Origin: Gammaproteobacteria bacterium RIFOXYD12_FULL_61_37
GTDB lineage: Bacteria > Pseudomonadota > Gammaproteobacteria > Chromatiales > Chromatiaceae
DNA length: 64,000 nt
Direction: 5' to 3'
Assembly: GCA_001801995.1 (NCBI GenBank)
Contig: MGZB01000044.1
Location: forward strand, 30,770 to 94,769
A program made the translations under genes and the position numbers. Positions 36,493 to 44,947 of the stretch are shown piece after piece. The notes beneath the pieces are model-generated. The model saw only the letters and a program-made list of their open reading frames with translations. It searched no databases and had not been told where the DNA came from. Each line of letters starts with the position of its first letter. The first letter of the stretch is position 1.

Positions 36493-37024
36493 AGGCCGAG
36501 GCGTTGTAGGAAATCTCCCACTCCCGCAGCGCCCGGTCGAGATCCCCCTCGGCGCCGATCCGTTCCCAGAAACCGGGGAAGTTGGTCGTGGCCTCTTCCA
36601 GGGTGAAGTCCATTTTTCGGCTTTTGTCTTTCAGAAAGAGCTGGATATTGGCCTCTACCGTTTCCAGGTAGTCGGTGGCCAGTTCCCGCGCAGGCCACTG
36701 GGCCTCCTCACCCAGCAGTATCCCTTCCTTATAGGCCTTCATGATGCCGAACTGCTCGCGCCGGGCGAAGCTGCCGGCGCTTTTTTCCCGGTCGCGGTGG
36801 AGGTGGACGTAGAAGGCATCGTCCCCATAGGCGCGGTCGAGGCGGCCGAGGAACCAGGAGAGGCGGTTGTCCGCCTCGATGTGGTCCGGGGGATAGGCCA
36901 GCCGCTGCCCGCCGATGCAACGGGTCAGGGACTCGTGGGCCGCCGTGTAGTTGCTGATATGCCGGCAGGCGGCGATGAAGGTCATGGAGCCGCAGCGGCC
37001 GGCGTTGAGGATGAAGACGTTCAT
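36491..37024 (-). CDS. Sulfotransferase-like P-loop protein
   Basis: This 177-residue protein starts VFILNAGRCGSMTFIAACRHI, where GRCGSMTF matches the 5'-phosphosulfate loop of PAPS-dependent sulfotransferases. HESLTRC and the later FYVHLHRDREKSAGSFARRE resemble the 3'-phosphate-binding RDPR-type region. It is shorter than typical sulfotransferases (about 250-300), so it may be a minimal form. The start overlaps the glycosyltransferase stop by ATGA, suggesting it sulfates or otherwise completes a glycan made by its operon. Confidence 0.7.
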   Translation of the reverse strand: MNVFILNAGRCGSMTFIAACRHISNYTAAHESLTRCIGGQRLAYPPDHIEADNRLSWFLGRLDRAYGDDAFYVHLHRDREKSAGSFARREQFGIMKAYKEGILLGEEAQWPARELATDYLETVEANIQLFLKDKSRKMDFTLEEATTNFPGFWERIGAEGDLDRALREWEISYNASA

Positions 37025-38787
37025 CCTAAATCCCTCGATTCCCAGGCCGCCCTATCTCCCGCATAGCCGAAGATCGCCCCGGCGATGGCCTGAAGCCGCT
37101 GCTCCCGGTTCGGTCCCGGTCCGATAAGGGCATATCCTTCGGCCCCGCTACCGAAATTCCGTTCGATGTTGCCGATGAAGGCGGCGAATTGCCCCCTTGC
37201 CTCGGCCAGATCGGCCCGGTGGTTCCACCAGTTCTGCTCGTCGAAGCTTGCCGCTCCCAGCTCACGCCCCTCACCTCCATCCCTGGAGGCGTCGAACAGG
37301 GCCTGGAGCCGGGTTAGCCCCTCGCCAATCAGCGCCTGTTTGGCGAGGTATTTCCGGTGCAGGGTCTCGGCGGTTTCTTGCAGGAGGGGGCCGATCCCGG
37401 TCGGGGTCAGGGGGCAGGAGGGGTAGCCCTGGGCGGTCAGTTCTTCCATGGCGAAGAGCATCAGGTCGCCGTGGAACTGGCGTTCCAGCTCGCAGGAGAT
37501 GTCGCAGACCTCACGGGTCCGGCAGACGCCGGGGCGGAACTCCGATTGCCCCGTCTGACGCAGGGTGCGTTTATGGAGCATGGGCAGGTTGGCGGAGACG
37601 AACCGTTCCTTCAGCTCCGCCTTGAGGATGCGTCCCAGCACGGGGCCGGCCATGCGCAGCTTCAGGGGGGCGAAGGGGATGAAGTAGTCGAGGCAGCCGG
37701 GCCGGAAGATGTAGTTGCCGGTGTAGACCGTCCGCGCCGGGGAGAGGCTGGCGGCGGGGTCCTTGTATTGGTAGTGGCTCTTGCGCGTGGGGTGGGCACC
37801 GTCGAAGAAGTGACCGAGCTTGCGGGCAAACGCCTTGAAGCAGGCGACGTGGTCGTGGCCGCCGTCCAGGGTGCAACGGTAGGGGAAGGCGTCGCGGGCA
37901 CCCTTGAAGCCGAAGAGATCGGCCATGTCGTGGTAGGCGGCCTCGTCGGCCGGGGCGCGATCCCCCGCGTGAAACCGGCAGGACTGGTCCGGTTCGAGTT
38001 CGGCCATGCGCGAGAGAAAGGCGATGACATCGGTCAGAAAATTCCCCGCCATGACGGCCGGTGACACCGGGGGGTCGCCCACCACCTTGCCGGTGAGCAG
38101 GCTGATCTCCCGCTGGGAGAAGAGCGCGTCCAGGTGATGGAAGTAGTTGATGGCGAACAGATCTTGCTCGCCTTCGGGGGTCTCGACCCGGACCCTGAAC
38201 TCCTGATCGCTGTCGATGAAGTAGAAGAGCTGCCGCCGGTCCTTTCGGGTCAGCTCCCGCAGCTTCAGGTAGGCGATGTTGCGGGTGATGGAGGCCCCTT
38301 TGTGGGGGAGGGCGCCCTGGCGGGTATCGCCGATGATGGGGGCGAGCCGGTCGGAATCGGCGGCGGTCAGGCGACGCAACAGCTCGGTCTGTTCCGCCAG
38401 GCCGAAGTAGAGGGTTTCCAGTCCCTGCCGGGTGAAACCGGCCGCGATGGCGCGGTTTTGCGCGATGTTGGCCAGGTCGCCGCTGTCGTCGGCGATCAGA
38501 ACGGCGACCTTGGGGTAGCGGCCCTGGACGCAGCCGCCGTACTCGTAGGTGCGGCAGAGGGTCAGCAGGCTCTCCAGGCATTCGGCGAGGTGCTGGGGGC
38601 GGTCGGCGACGGGGATGACGATCAGGAATTCGTGCCGGTCATCCTTCCCCTGGCGGGCGATGGCGTGCTCCCTTTCCCGGCAGAGCCGTTGATAGCGCCC
38701 CAGAAGGTCCAGATCGATGCCGTCGCGCCACATCTCCTGTTCCAGGAGGGCGATGGTCTCCTCCATCTCGGCAGAATGAGATTTCAT
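37021..38787 (-). CDS. Glycosyltransferase family 2-like protein
   Basis: This 588-residue protein has a GT-A fold: FLIVIPVADRPQHLAECLESLL near residue 55, VAVLIADDSGD, and a metal-binding FIDSDQEF (DxD). The C-terminal half is helical and not recognised. Codons 37243-37290 are a 48-nt repeat translated SRDGGEGRELGAAS, which interrupts ALFD-EQNWWNH in frame near the C-terminus. ATG 38787 has GAGGA 7 nt upstream, and that ribosome site lies just outside a dispersed repeat (38804-38935). It is probably an enzyme of surface glycan synthesis. Confidence 0.8.
   Translation of the reverse strand: MKSHSAEMEETIALLEQEMWRDGIDLDLLGRYQRLCREREHAIARQGKDDRHEFLIVIPVADRPQHLAECLESLLTLCRTYEYGGCVQGRYPKVAVLIADDSGDLANIAQNRAIAAGFTRQGLETLYFGLAEQTELLRRLTAADSDRLAPIIGDTRQGALPHKGASITRNIAYLKLRELTRKDRRQLFYFIDSDQEFRVRVETPEGEQDLFAINYFHHLDALFSQREISLLTGKVVGDPPVSPAVMAGNFLTDVIAFLSRMAELEPDQSCRFHAGDRAPADEAAYHDMADLFGFKGARDAFPYRCTLDGGHDHVACFKAFARKLGHFFDGAHPTRKSHYQYKDPAASLSPARTVYTGNYIFRPGCLDYFIPFAPLKLRMAGPVLGRILKAELKERFVSANLPMLHKRTLRQTGQSEFRPGVCRTREVCDISCELERQFHGDLMLFAMEELTAQGYPSCPLTPTGIGPLLQETAETLHRKYLAKQALIGEGLTRLQALFDASRDGGEGRELGAASFDEQNWWNHRADLAEARGQFAAFIGNIERNFGSGAEGYALIGPGPNREQRLQAIAGAIFGYAGDRAAWESRDLG
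37243..37290. repeat. 48-nt in-frame repeat element, copy 1
   Basis: It starts GAAGCTTGCCGCTCCCAGC and ends CCTCCATCCCTGGAGGC, which itself forms a CCTCCA-TCCC-TGGAGG hairpin. GTCGAA occurs on both sides (37240-37245 and 37291-37296), as a target duplication would. It is identical to the two copies at 39293-39388 apart from the last base. Confidence 0.85.
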
Positions 38788-38803
38788 CCTAAATTCCTCG
38801 TTT

Positions 38804-38935
38804 AACCGCAAAGAACGCCAAGGAACGCAAAGGAATTCACTGGCTTGTCCAGATTCCGCTCCATATCAGGAAGGTAGGAGCACAGGCAGATGTACCAGAC
38901 CGTTTTCCTTAGCGTTCTTTGCGTACTTTGCGGTT
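38804..38935. repeat. 132-nt element with AACCGCAAAG terminal inverted repeats
   Basis: The ends are AACCGCAAAG and CTTTGCGGTT. The core, GAATTCACTGGCTTGTC and on, is shared in reverse orientation by the element at 56995-57126, which is also 132 nt. It lies between the TPP-enzyme and glycosyltransferase genes. Confidence 0.85.
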
Positions 38936-38953
38936 GAAGAGAGGTTTTTAGGT

Positions 38954-40801
38954 TCATCGCTTCGAGGAGTAATTCGGGAAGGCGTCCTTGTCGATCATGA
39001 TCTCGATGAGGTTGATCGCGCCCCGCAGGTCATGGGTGGCGAACAGTTCGTCCAGATCGGCCTCGCAGGCTACCCGCTTGTGTTGGATGCCGAAGGATTG
39101 GGCCAGGAGGCGGTAGTCGGGGTTGACGAAGTCGCAATCGATGAAGCGCTGCCGGTATTGCTGGTGCTGGTTCTTGCGGATCAGCCCCATGGTGCCGTTG
39201 TTGAAGAGGACGATATTCAACGGCTTGCCGTAGTTGACCGCCGTCATGATCTCCATACAGCACATCTGAAAGCCGCCGTCGCCCAGGATGGCGAAGCTTG
39301 CCGCTCCCAGCTCACGCCCCTCACCTCCATCCCTGGAGGTGAAGCTTGCCGCTCCCAGCTCACGCCCCTCACCTCCATCCCTGGAGGCGAAGATGGGCCG
39401 CTCCTGGCAAAAACCGGCCCCGATGGCGGCCGGCAGGGCGTGGCCCAGGGAGGAGATGCCGGAGTTGGGGTAGTAGCCCGCGCCCGTCGAGGCCTTGTAG
39501 AAGTTCTGGGCGAAGATGATGTTGTCGTCGAAGATCAGACAATCGCCGGAGAATTGTTCCTCCAATTTTGCGAAGAACTGCTCCGGCAGGGAGAACCCGG
39601 ACTGGAAGATGGCGTAATCACTGCCCGCGCTGGAGCGCAGCGCCCGGATGTCGTCACGGGTGGCCTTGGCGTTGCCGTTACCCTGAAAATCATCAGCCGT
39701 AGGGGCGGGTTTGAAACCCGCCCCTACTCCCTCCCCCTCCGGGGGGAGGGTTGGGGAGGGGGAAAGGGTGCCCAGTGCCTCCAGATGCTCCAGGACCTCG
39801 GCAAGCACCTCCCCCACATCCCCCAGGATGGCCAGATCCGACCGGAAGACCTTGTCCAGCTGGCTGCGGTCATGATCGATCTGGACCAGCCGCTTGCCGG
39901 CGAGCAGCCGCTCATCCCAGAGGTAACTGGTCCGCTCGTTGAACCCCGCGCCGAGGAAGAGGATCAGGTCCGCCTTTTCGGTCAGGTATTGATAGGCCTG
40001 GCCATTGGAAGTGACGCCCAAGGTGCCCAGGGAGAGGTCGTCCCGCTCATCCATGACGCACTTTCCCTTGAGGCTGGTGGCGACGGCGATATTCATCCGC
40101 CGGCTGAGTTGAGCGACGAGACGTTGCGCGCCAGATCGGATGCAGCCGTGGCCCGCGATCATCACCGGGTATCTCGCCGCCATGATCAACTGCGCCACTT
40201 CCCGCGCCTGGGCCGTGCATTGGCGGGCCTTATGGATCTGGCCGGAGGCCGGCAGCCCATCCAGGATCGCCGCGTCCACCTCCTCCTTCTGCACATTGAA
40301 GGGGATGCTGATCAGCACCGGCCCCGCGTCGGGGGCGAGCAGGGCCTTGGTGGCCTGATTCAGCACCTGGGCGAGGTAGTCGGTCCTTTCGACGCAACGG
40401 GCATAGCGGGTGATGGGCCGGAAGAGTTCACTCTGGCCGATGCTGCCCCCCTCGCCGGAGCCCTCCTGGAGTCCGCCCCTGCCGAAGATATAGGTCGGCG
40501 TCTCCCCCGCGATCACCAGCACCGGCAACCGGTCCGCGAAGGCGTTGGCGATACCCGTGACCAGATTGGTCGCGCCGGGGCCGGCGGTGGCGATGCAGGC
40601 GGCAATCCGGCCCGAGACCCTGGCATAGCCGCAGGCCATGAAGGCGGCGCCCTGTTCGTGCTTGGTCAGGACGGTATGGATGGGGGAATCGTAAAGGCTG
40701 TCATAGACCGGCAGGATATGGGCGCCTGGAATGCCGAAGACATGCTCGACACCCAGCCGCTCCATATATCTGACTATCAATTCGCTGACTTTAATCTTCA
40801 T
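38954..40801 (-). CDS. Thiamin-diphosphate-dependent acetolactate synthase-like enzyme
   Basis: This 615-residue enzyme has the three ThDP-enzyme domains: the catalytic glutamate in LTKHEQGAAFMACGYARVSG near residue 49, the middle domain around IAGHGCIRSGAQ, and the cofactor site GDGGFQMCCMEIMTA followed by NNGTMG. It could join or decarboxylate a 2-keto acid for an unusual sugar or acyl part of a glycan. The gene carries 96 nt of tandem 48-nt repeat (39293-39388), placed exactly before the GDG motif, and two palindromes at 39699-39764. All are in frame. It heads a three-gene operon with the glycosyltransferase and sulfotransferase. Confidence 0.85.
   Translation of the reverse strand: MKIKVSELIVRYMERLGVEHVFGIPGAHILPVYDSLYDSPIHTVLTKHEQGAAFMACGYARVSGRIAACIATAGPGATNLVTGIANAFADRLPVLVIAGETPTYIFGRGGLQEGSGEGGSIGQSELFRPITRYARCVERTDYLAQVLNQATKALLAPDAGPVLISIPFNVQKEEVDAAILDGLPASGQIHKARQCTAQAREVAQLIMAARYPVMIAGHGCIRSGAQRLVAQLSRRMNIAVATSLKGKCVMDERDDLSLGTLGVTSNGQAYQYLTEKADLILFLGAGFNERTSYLWDERLLAGKRLVQIDHDRSQLDKVFRSDLAILGDVGEVLAEVLEHLEALGTLSPSPTLPPEGEGVGAGFKPAPTADDFQGNGNAKATRDDIRALRSSAGSDYAIFQSGFSLPEQFFAKLEEQFSGDCLIFDDNIIFAQNFYKASTGAGYYPNSGISSLGHALPAAIGAGFCQERPIFASRDGGEGRELGAASFTSRDGGEGRELGAASFAILGDGGFQMCCMEIMTAVNYGKPLNIVLFNNGTMGLIRKNQHQQYRQRFIDCDFVNPDYRLLAQSFGIQHKRVACEADLDELFATHDLRGAINLIEIMIDKDAFPNYSSKR
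39293..39388. repeat. 48-nt in-frame repeat element, tandem copies 2 and 3
   Basis: Copies at 39293-39340 and 39341-39388 differ only in the last base and match 37243-37290. GGCGAAG flanks the pair on both sides. Each adds 16 residues (SRDGGEGRELGAASF plus one) between ERPIF and AILGDGG of the ThDP enzyme. Confidence 0.9.
39699..39764. repeat. Two adjoining palindromes inside the ThDP-enzyme gene
   Basis: GTAGGGGCGGGTTT pairs with AAACCCGCCCCTAC at 39699-39727. A CTCCCTCCCCCTCC / GGGGGGAGGG palindrome directly follows, ending about 39764. Together they encode SPSPTLPPEGEGVGAGFKPAPT, a low-complexity insert in frame. Confidence 0.75.
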
Positions 40802-40853
40802 CTGAGGTCCCAGGAATGGGCCGAAGAATACAACATTTCCATCCAGGGAGGAG

Positions 40854-41603
40854 TCACCCCAGCAACAGCCTGACCGCCATGGCCAGGGAGACCGCCACCA
40901 GCATGGGCCGGATCAGCGCCGTGCCCTGCCGCAGCACCAGGTGGGAACCGGTCCAGGCCCCCACGAATTGGCCGCCGGCCATGGCCAGGCCCAGGAACCA
41001 GATCAGTTTGCCCCCCGCGATGAAGGCCAGCAGCGAGGCAAGATTGCTGGCGAAATTCAGCAGCTTGGCATGGGCCGTCGCCTTGCGCAGATTGAACCCG
41101 AGCAGAGCGACGAAGGCCAGGGCGAAAAAGGAACCCGTGCCCGGCCCGAAGAAGCCGTCATAAAAACCGATGCCGAAACCCGCCGTCAGGCCAAACAGGG
41201 GAACGCCAATCCGGCGATGGGCGTCCCTGTCGCCGACCCTCGGCGAGAAGAGGAAATAGAGGGCAAAGGCGATCAACAGCAGCGGCAGCAGTGACCTCAG
41301 CAGGCCGGGATCGATCTGTTGCACCGCGAAGGTCCCCAGGGCCGAGCCGAGGAAGGTCAAAGCCACCGTTCCCGCCATCTCCCCGAGCCCGATCTCGCCC
41401 TTGTGGATGAAATTGAGGGTGGCGGTCAGGGAACCGAACGTCCCCTGCAACTTATTGGTAGCCAGGGCCTGAACCGGCGGCAGACCGGCCCAAAGCAGGG
41501 CAGGGAGGGTCAATAGCCCACCGCCGCCGGCAATGGCGTCGATAAAGCCGGCCAGAGTCGCCACGGCGACCAGCGCCAAAAGGGTTTCGGGATCGATGGG
41601 CAT
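40854..41603 (-). CDS. TSUP (TauE/SafE) family sulfite/organosulfur exporter
   Basis: This 249-residue membrane protein has about eight helices and the two TSUP repeats: FIDAIAGGGGLLTLPALLWAGLPP near residue 20 and GFYDGFFGPGTGSFFALAFV near 150. The family exports sulfite, sulfoacetate or related anions. The substrate cannot be told from sequence. It lies 52 nt upstream of the ThDP-enzyme gene start on the minus strand, so joint transcription with the ThDP-glycosyltransferase-sulfotransferase operon is possible. Confidence 0.88.
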   Translation of the reverse strand: MPIDPETLLALVAVATLAGFIDAIAGGGGLLTLPALLWAGLPPVQALATNKLQGTFGSLTATLNFIHKGEIGLGEMAGTVALTFLGSALGTFAVQQIDPGLLRSLLPLLLIAFALYFLFSPRVGDRDAHRRIGVPLFGLTAGFGIGFYDGFFGPGTGSFFALAFVALLGFNLRKATAHAKLLNFASNLASLLAFIAGGKLIWFLGLAMAGGQFVGAWTGSHLVLRQGTALIRPMLVAVSLAMAVRLLLG

Positions 41604-41902
41604 GTTGTTGTCTCTGCTGCTGCGTGATGACCCCGCTCTGCCGGGGCGGCGGTTGAAACCCTAACTACACTGTCATCGGACACAATGGAAGGACTCGACC
41701 CCCCCATTGACCACGAAATAACAAACCGGGCGTATGGGGGAAGGCCGTCCTGCCCCTTTTCATCTTTCGGAATTCCAGCAATTCGGCCCAACTGGCGTTT
41801 GCCAAGTAAAAGCCCAGGGACAATAAGCCTATTCCCCCATCAACCGCCCCATGCGTCTCGCGTCATGGCGGGGTATGATTCCCGCTTTTGGCGGTTTGTC
41901 CC
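41604..41902. promoter_or_regulatory. Divergent intergenic region between the TSUP gene and yadG
   Basis: The region contains a -10-like TATGAT at 41874-41879, about 24 nt before the yadG start, with only a poor -35. A second weak pair, TTGCCA-N17-AATAAG, lies nearby. No gene is seen. An 81-codon frame has no family features. Confidence 0.35.
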
Positions 41903-42826
41903 TTGCACGCCCTTTCTCTCAAGAATCTGAAGAAGACCTACCCCGGCGGCGTCGAGGCGCTGAAAGGGATTAGCCTGGACGTGGCGGAGGGGGATTTCTT
42001 TGCCCTGCTGGGGCCGAATGGGGCGGGGAAGTCCACGGCCATCGGCATTATCAGCTCCCTGGTGAACAAGACTTCTGGTGACGTGAAGGTCTTCGGCCGT
42101 TCGCTGGAACGGGAGCCGGAGGCGGTGAAACGCTGTCTCGGGCTGGTGCCCCAGGAGTTCAATTTCAATCCCTTCGAGCCCATCGGGGAGATCCTGGTCA
42201 ATCAGGCGGGTTATCACGGCATCCCCCGCAAACTGGCCTGGGAGCGGGCCGAGCAATATCTGAATCAACTGGAGTTGTGGGACAAGCGCAGGCAGCCGGC
42301 GCGTAAGCTGTCCGGCGGGATGAAGCGGCGGCTGATGATCGCCCGCGCCCTGGTGCATCGGCCCCGGCTGTTGATCCTGGACGAGCCGACGGCGGGGGTG
42401 GATATAGAGATCCGCCGATCCATGTGGGAGTTCATCCGGGGCATCAACCGGGAGGGGGTGACGATTATTCTGACCACCCACTATCTGGAGGAGGCGGAGA
42501 ACCTCTGCCGCAATCTGGCCATCATCAATCAGGGAGAGATCATCGAGCATTCGAGCATGCGCGAGTTGCTGACCCGGCTGCGTAGCGAGTCGTTCGTGCT
42601 CAATCTGAAGCGGCCGCTGGAGGGGTTGCCTCCGCACGAGGGGCTTTGGCTCAAGCTGTCCGAGCCGGGCCTGCTGGAGGTTTGTGTGAACCAGGAGCAG
42701 GGGCTCAATCCGGTGTTTGACTATCTGAACCGCAACGGCATCGAAGTGGCCAGTATGCGCAACAAACAGAATCGGCTGGAGCAGTTATTCATCGGTCTGT
42801 TGCAGCGTGACCGGGAGGCCAGTTGA
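41903..42826 (+). CDS. yadG: ABC transporter ATP-binding protein YadG
   Basis: This 307-residue ATPase is close in sequence to E. coli YadG: LKKTYPGGVEALKG, Walker A GPNGAGKST, QEFNFNPFE, signature LSGGMKRRLMIARAL, and Walker B LLILDEPTAGVD. It pairs with the YadH permease, whose start overlaps by 4 nt. The start is taken as TTG 41903 (LHALSLKNLKK), which gives the E. coli length; TTG 41888 is an alternative. The exported substrate is unknown. Confidence 0.92.
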   Translation: MHALSLKNLKKTYPGGVEALKGISLDVAEGDFFALLGPNGAGKSTAIGIISSLVNKTSGDVKVFGRSLEREPEAVKRCLGLVPQEFNFNPFEPIGEILVNQAGYHGIPRKLAWERAEQYLNQLELWDKRRQPARKLSGGMKRRLMIARALVHRPRLLILDEPTAGVDIEIRRSMWEFIRGINREGVTIILTTHYLEEAENLCRNLAIINQGEIIEHSSMRELLTRLRSESFVLNLKRPLEGLPPHEGLWLKLSEPGLLEVCVNQEQGLNPVFDYLNRNGIEVASMRNKQNRLEQLFIGLLQRDREAS

Positions 42827-43599
42827 TGTTCGCATCGCCTTACTGGGTTGCTTACCGCACCATCGTCATCAAGGAGATCCGCCGTTTTTCCCGCATCTGG
42901 ATGCAGACGGTGCTGCCGCCGGTCATCACGACGACGCTCTATTTCATCATCTTCGGCCGGCTGATCGGCGGCAAGATCGGCCCCATGGGCGGGGTGGACT
43001 ACATCAATTACATTGTGCCCGGCCTGGTACTGATGGCGGTCATCACCAACAGCTACGCCAATGTGGTCTCGTCCTTCTATCAGGCCAAGTTCCAGCACCA
43101 TATTGAGGAGCTGCTGGTTTCACCCGCGCCCCATTGGGTGATCCTGGCCGGGTTCATCAGCGGCGGGGTGGCGCGGGGCGTGACCGTGGGCTCTGTGGTG
43201 CTGGCGGTTTCCTGCGTCTTCGCGGAGCCCCATCTGCACAGCATCCCCATGACGCTGCTGGTGTTCGTGCTGACATCGGCCCTGTTTGCCCTGGGCGGCT
43301 TTATCAACGCCATCTATGCCAACAGCTTCGACGACATCACCATCATCCCCAATTTCGTGCTCACGCCGCTGACTTACCTGGGCGGGGTCTTCTATTCCAT
43401 TGATCTGCTGTCGCCCTTCTGGCAGCAGGTCTCCCTGTTCAACCCGATCCTCTATATGGTCAACGCCTTCCGCTACGGGCTGTTGGGCCTTTCCGACATC
43501 CCCGTCGGCATCGCCCTGACCATGACCTTGATCTTCATCACGGCGCTGACCCTGTTCAGTCTGCGATTGTTGACGAAAGGGATCGGGATAAAGACCTGA
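42823..43599 (+). CDS. yadH: ABC transporter permease YadH
   Basis: This 258-residue ABC-2 permease has six membrane segments. The YadH pattern is present: IKEIRRFSRIWMQTVLPPVITTTLYF, FYQAKFQHHIEELLVSPAPHW and LTYLGGVFYS. It is translationally coupled to yadG (ATGA overlap). A dispersed repeat (43613-43717) lies just after its stop. Confidence 0.92.
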   Translation: MMFASPYWVAYRTIVIKEIRRFSRIWMQTVLPPVITTTLYFIIFGRLIGGKIGPMGGVDYINYIVPGLVLMAVITNSYANVVSSFYQAKFQHHIEELLVSPAPHWVILAGFISGGVARGVTVGSVVLAVSCVFAEPHLHSIPMTLLVFVLTSALFALGGFINAIYANSFDDITIIPNFVLTPLTYLGGVFYSIDLLSPFWQQVSLFNPILYMVNAFRYGLLGLSDIPVGIALTMTLIFITALTLFSLRLLTKGIGIKT

Positions 43600-43612
43600 G
43601 TCATTCAACCCG

Positions 43613-43717
43613 AACCGCAAAGGACGCCATGAGAAATAATCCATTGCCATCCCGGTACGGAGTCGAATCCAGGCAATTCACTGAATTTCTTTGCGTTTCT
43701 TTGCGTCCTTTGCGGTT
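43613..43717. repeat. 105-nt AACCGCAAAG element between yadH and nnrS
   Basis: It has the same terminal inverted repeats, AACCGCAAAG and CTTTGCGGTT, as the 132-nt copies at 38804 and 56995, but its core is shorter and more diverged. It ends 15 nt before the nnrS start. Confidence 0.75.
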
Positions 43718-43732
43718 AATTTCTGGAACCAC

Positions 43733-44932
43733 ATGATGATGAGTGTCCTGCAAATCGAGGAGCGTAAGGCTCCCAAGCGTTTCGCCCTGTTCGACCTGGG
43801 CTTCCGGCCTTTTTTCCTGCTGGCCTCGCTCTATGCGGTGGTTGCCGCCGGGCTTTGGCTGGGGGTCTATTTCTTTGGTGCCCCTTGGGTGCCGGCGGGG
43901 GTTCCCTCGACCTACTGGCACGCCCACGAGATGGTCTTCGGCTACGGCTTCGCCGTGGTGGCGGGCTTTCTGCTGACGGTGGTGCATAACTGGACCGGTA
44001 TCCAGACCATCCAGAACGCCAAGCTGGCGGCATTGGCGGGGCTCTGGCTGGCGGGGCGGTTGTGTTATCTGTTTCATGCCCCCTGGTGGCTGACGGCCTC
44101 GGTCGAGATCCTGTTTGCCACCGGCCTGCTGATTGCGGCTACCGGCCCCCTCTATCGCGCCCGCCAATGGCGCAATATCTCCATCTTCCCCGTCAAGGTG
44201 GTGCTGATGGGGCTCGCCAACCTCCTGTTCTACCTGGGCGCGGCCGGTTTGCTGGCGGAGGGCATGCGCTGGGGCCTCTACACCGGGCTCTATCTGCTGG
44301 TGGCCTTGATCTTCACCATGGCGCGACGGGTGGTCCCCTTTTTCATCGAACGGGGAATCGGTTATCCCGTGCAGTTGCGGAACTCGAAATTGGCCGATTT
44401 GACCAGCCTCTTCGGCCTGCTGGGGCTCTGGATCGCGGAGATGCTCGCGCCCGCGTCGGTCTGGACGGCCGGCTTCGCGCTCATCACTGCGGGGGCTCAG
44501 GTCTTCCGGCTTTCCTGGTGGTATGCCAAGGGCATGTGGAGCAAGCCCCTGATCTGGGTGCTTTGGGGCGGGCTGGCCTGGGTCACGCTCGGGCTCTTGA
44601 TGAAGGCCTTGGCGGAGGGGTTGGGCCTCATTTCGCTTTTCTCGGCCTGGCATGCCATCGCCTACGGCGGTGTCGGCATGGTCACGGTCGGCATGATGGC
44701 CAGGGCGACCCTGGGCCATACGGGCCGCAGTGTCTTGGCTCCTTCCAAGATGCTGGCGCCGCTGTTTCTTGCCCTGGTCATCGGGGCAGCGATCCGAAGC
44801 CTCATTCCCGCCATCCTGCCTGCCTGGCACGGCGGCGCGGTGGCGGTTTCCCTATTCATCTGGATCGGTGTCTTCTCCCTCTTCTTCCTCCACCACCTGC
44901 CCCTTTGGATTGGGCCTTCCAAGGGGCGGTAG
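43733..44932 (+). CDS. nnrS: NnrS family heme-copper membrane protein
   Basis: This 399-residue protein with about 12 membrane helices belongs to the NnrS family, which is linked to nitric-oxide stress and denitrification. Conserved histidines are visible in STYWHAHEMVFGYGFAVVAGFLLT near residue 60, in FSAWHAIAYGGVGMV and in RATLGHTGR. Three ATG codons in a row start at 43733; GGAA precedes them. The upstream repeat may have displaced the native promoter. No nor genes are adjacent. Confidence 0.9.
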   Translation: MMMSVLQIEERKAPKRFALFDLGFRPFFLLASLYAVVAAGLWLGVYFFGAPWVPAGVPSTYWHAHEMVFGYGFAVVAGFLLTVVHNWTGIQTIQNAKLAALAGLWLAGRLCYLFHAPWWLTASVEILFATGLLIAATGPLYRARQWRNISIFPVKVVLMGLANLLFYLGAAGLLAEGMRWGLYTGLYLLVALIFTMARRVVPFFIERGIGYPVQLRNSKLADLTSLFGLLGLWIAEMLAPASVWTAGFALITAGAQVFRLSWWYAKGMWSKPLIWVLWGGLAWVTLGLLMKALAEGLGLISLFSAWHAIAYGGVGMVTVGMMARATLGHTGRSVLAPSKMLAPLFLALVIGAAIRSLIPAILPAWHGGAVAVSLFIWIGVFSLFFLHHLPLWIGPSKGR

Positions 44933-44947
44933 CGCGGAACATCCGGG

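Noticed and set aside
39032..40873. 613-codon plus frame opposite the ThDP enzyme
   Set aside because: It is antisense shadow. The minus strand carries all ThDP-binding motifs.
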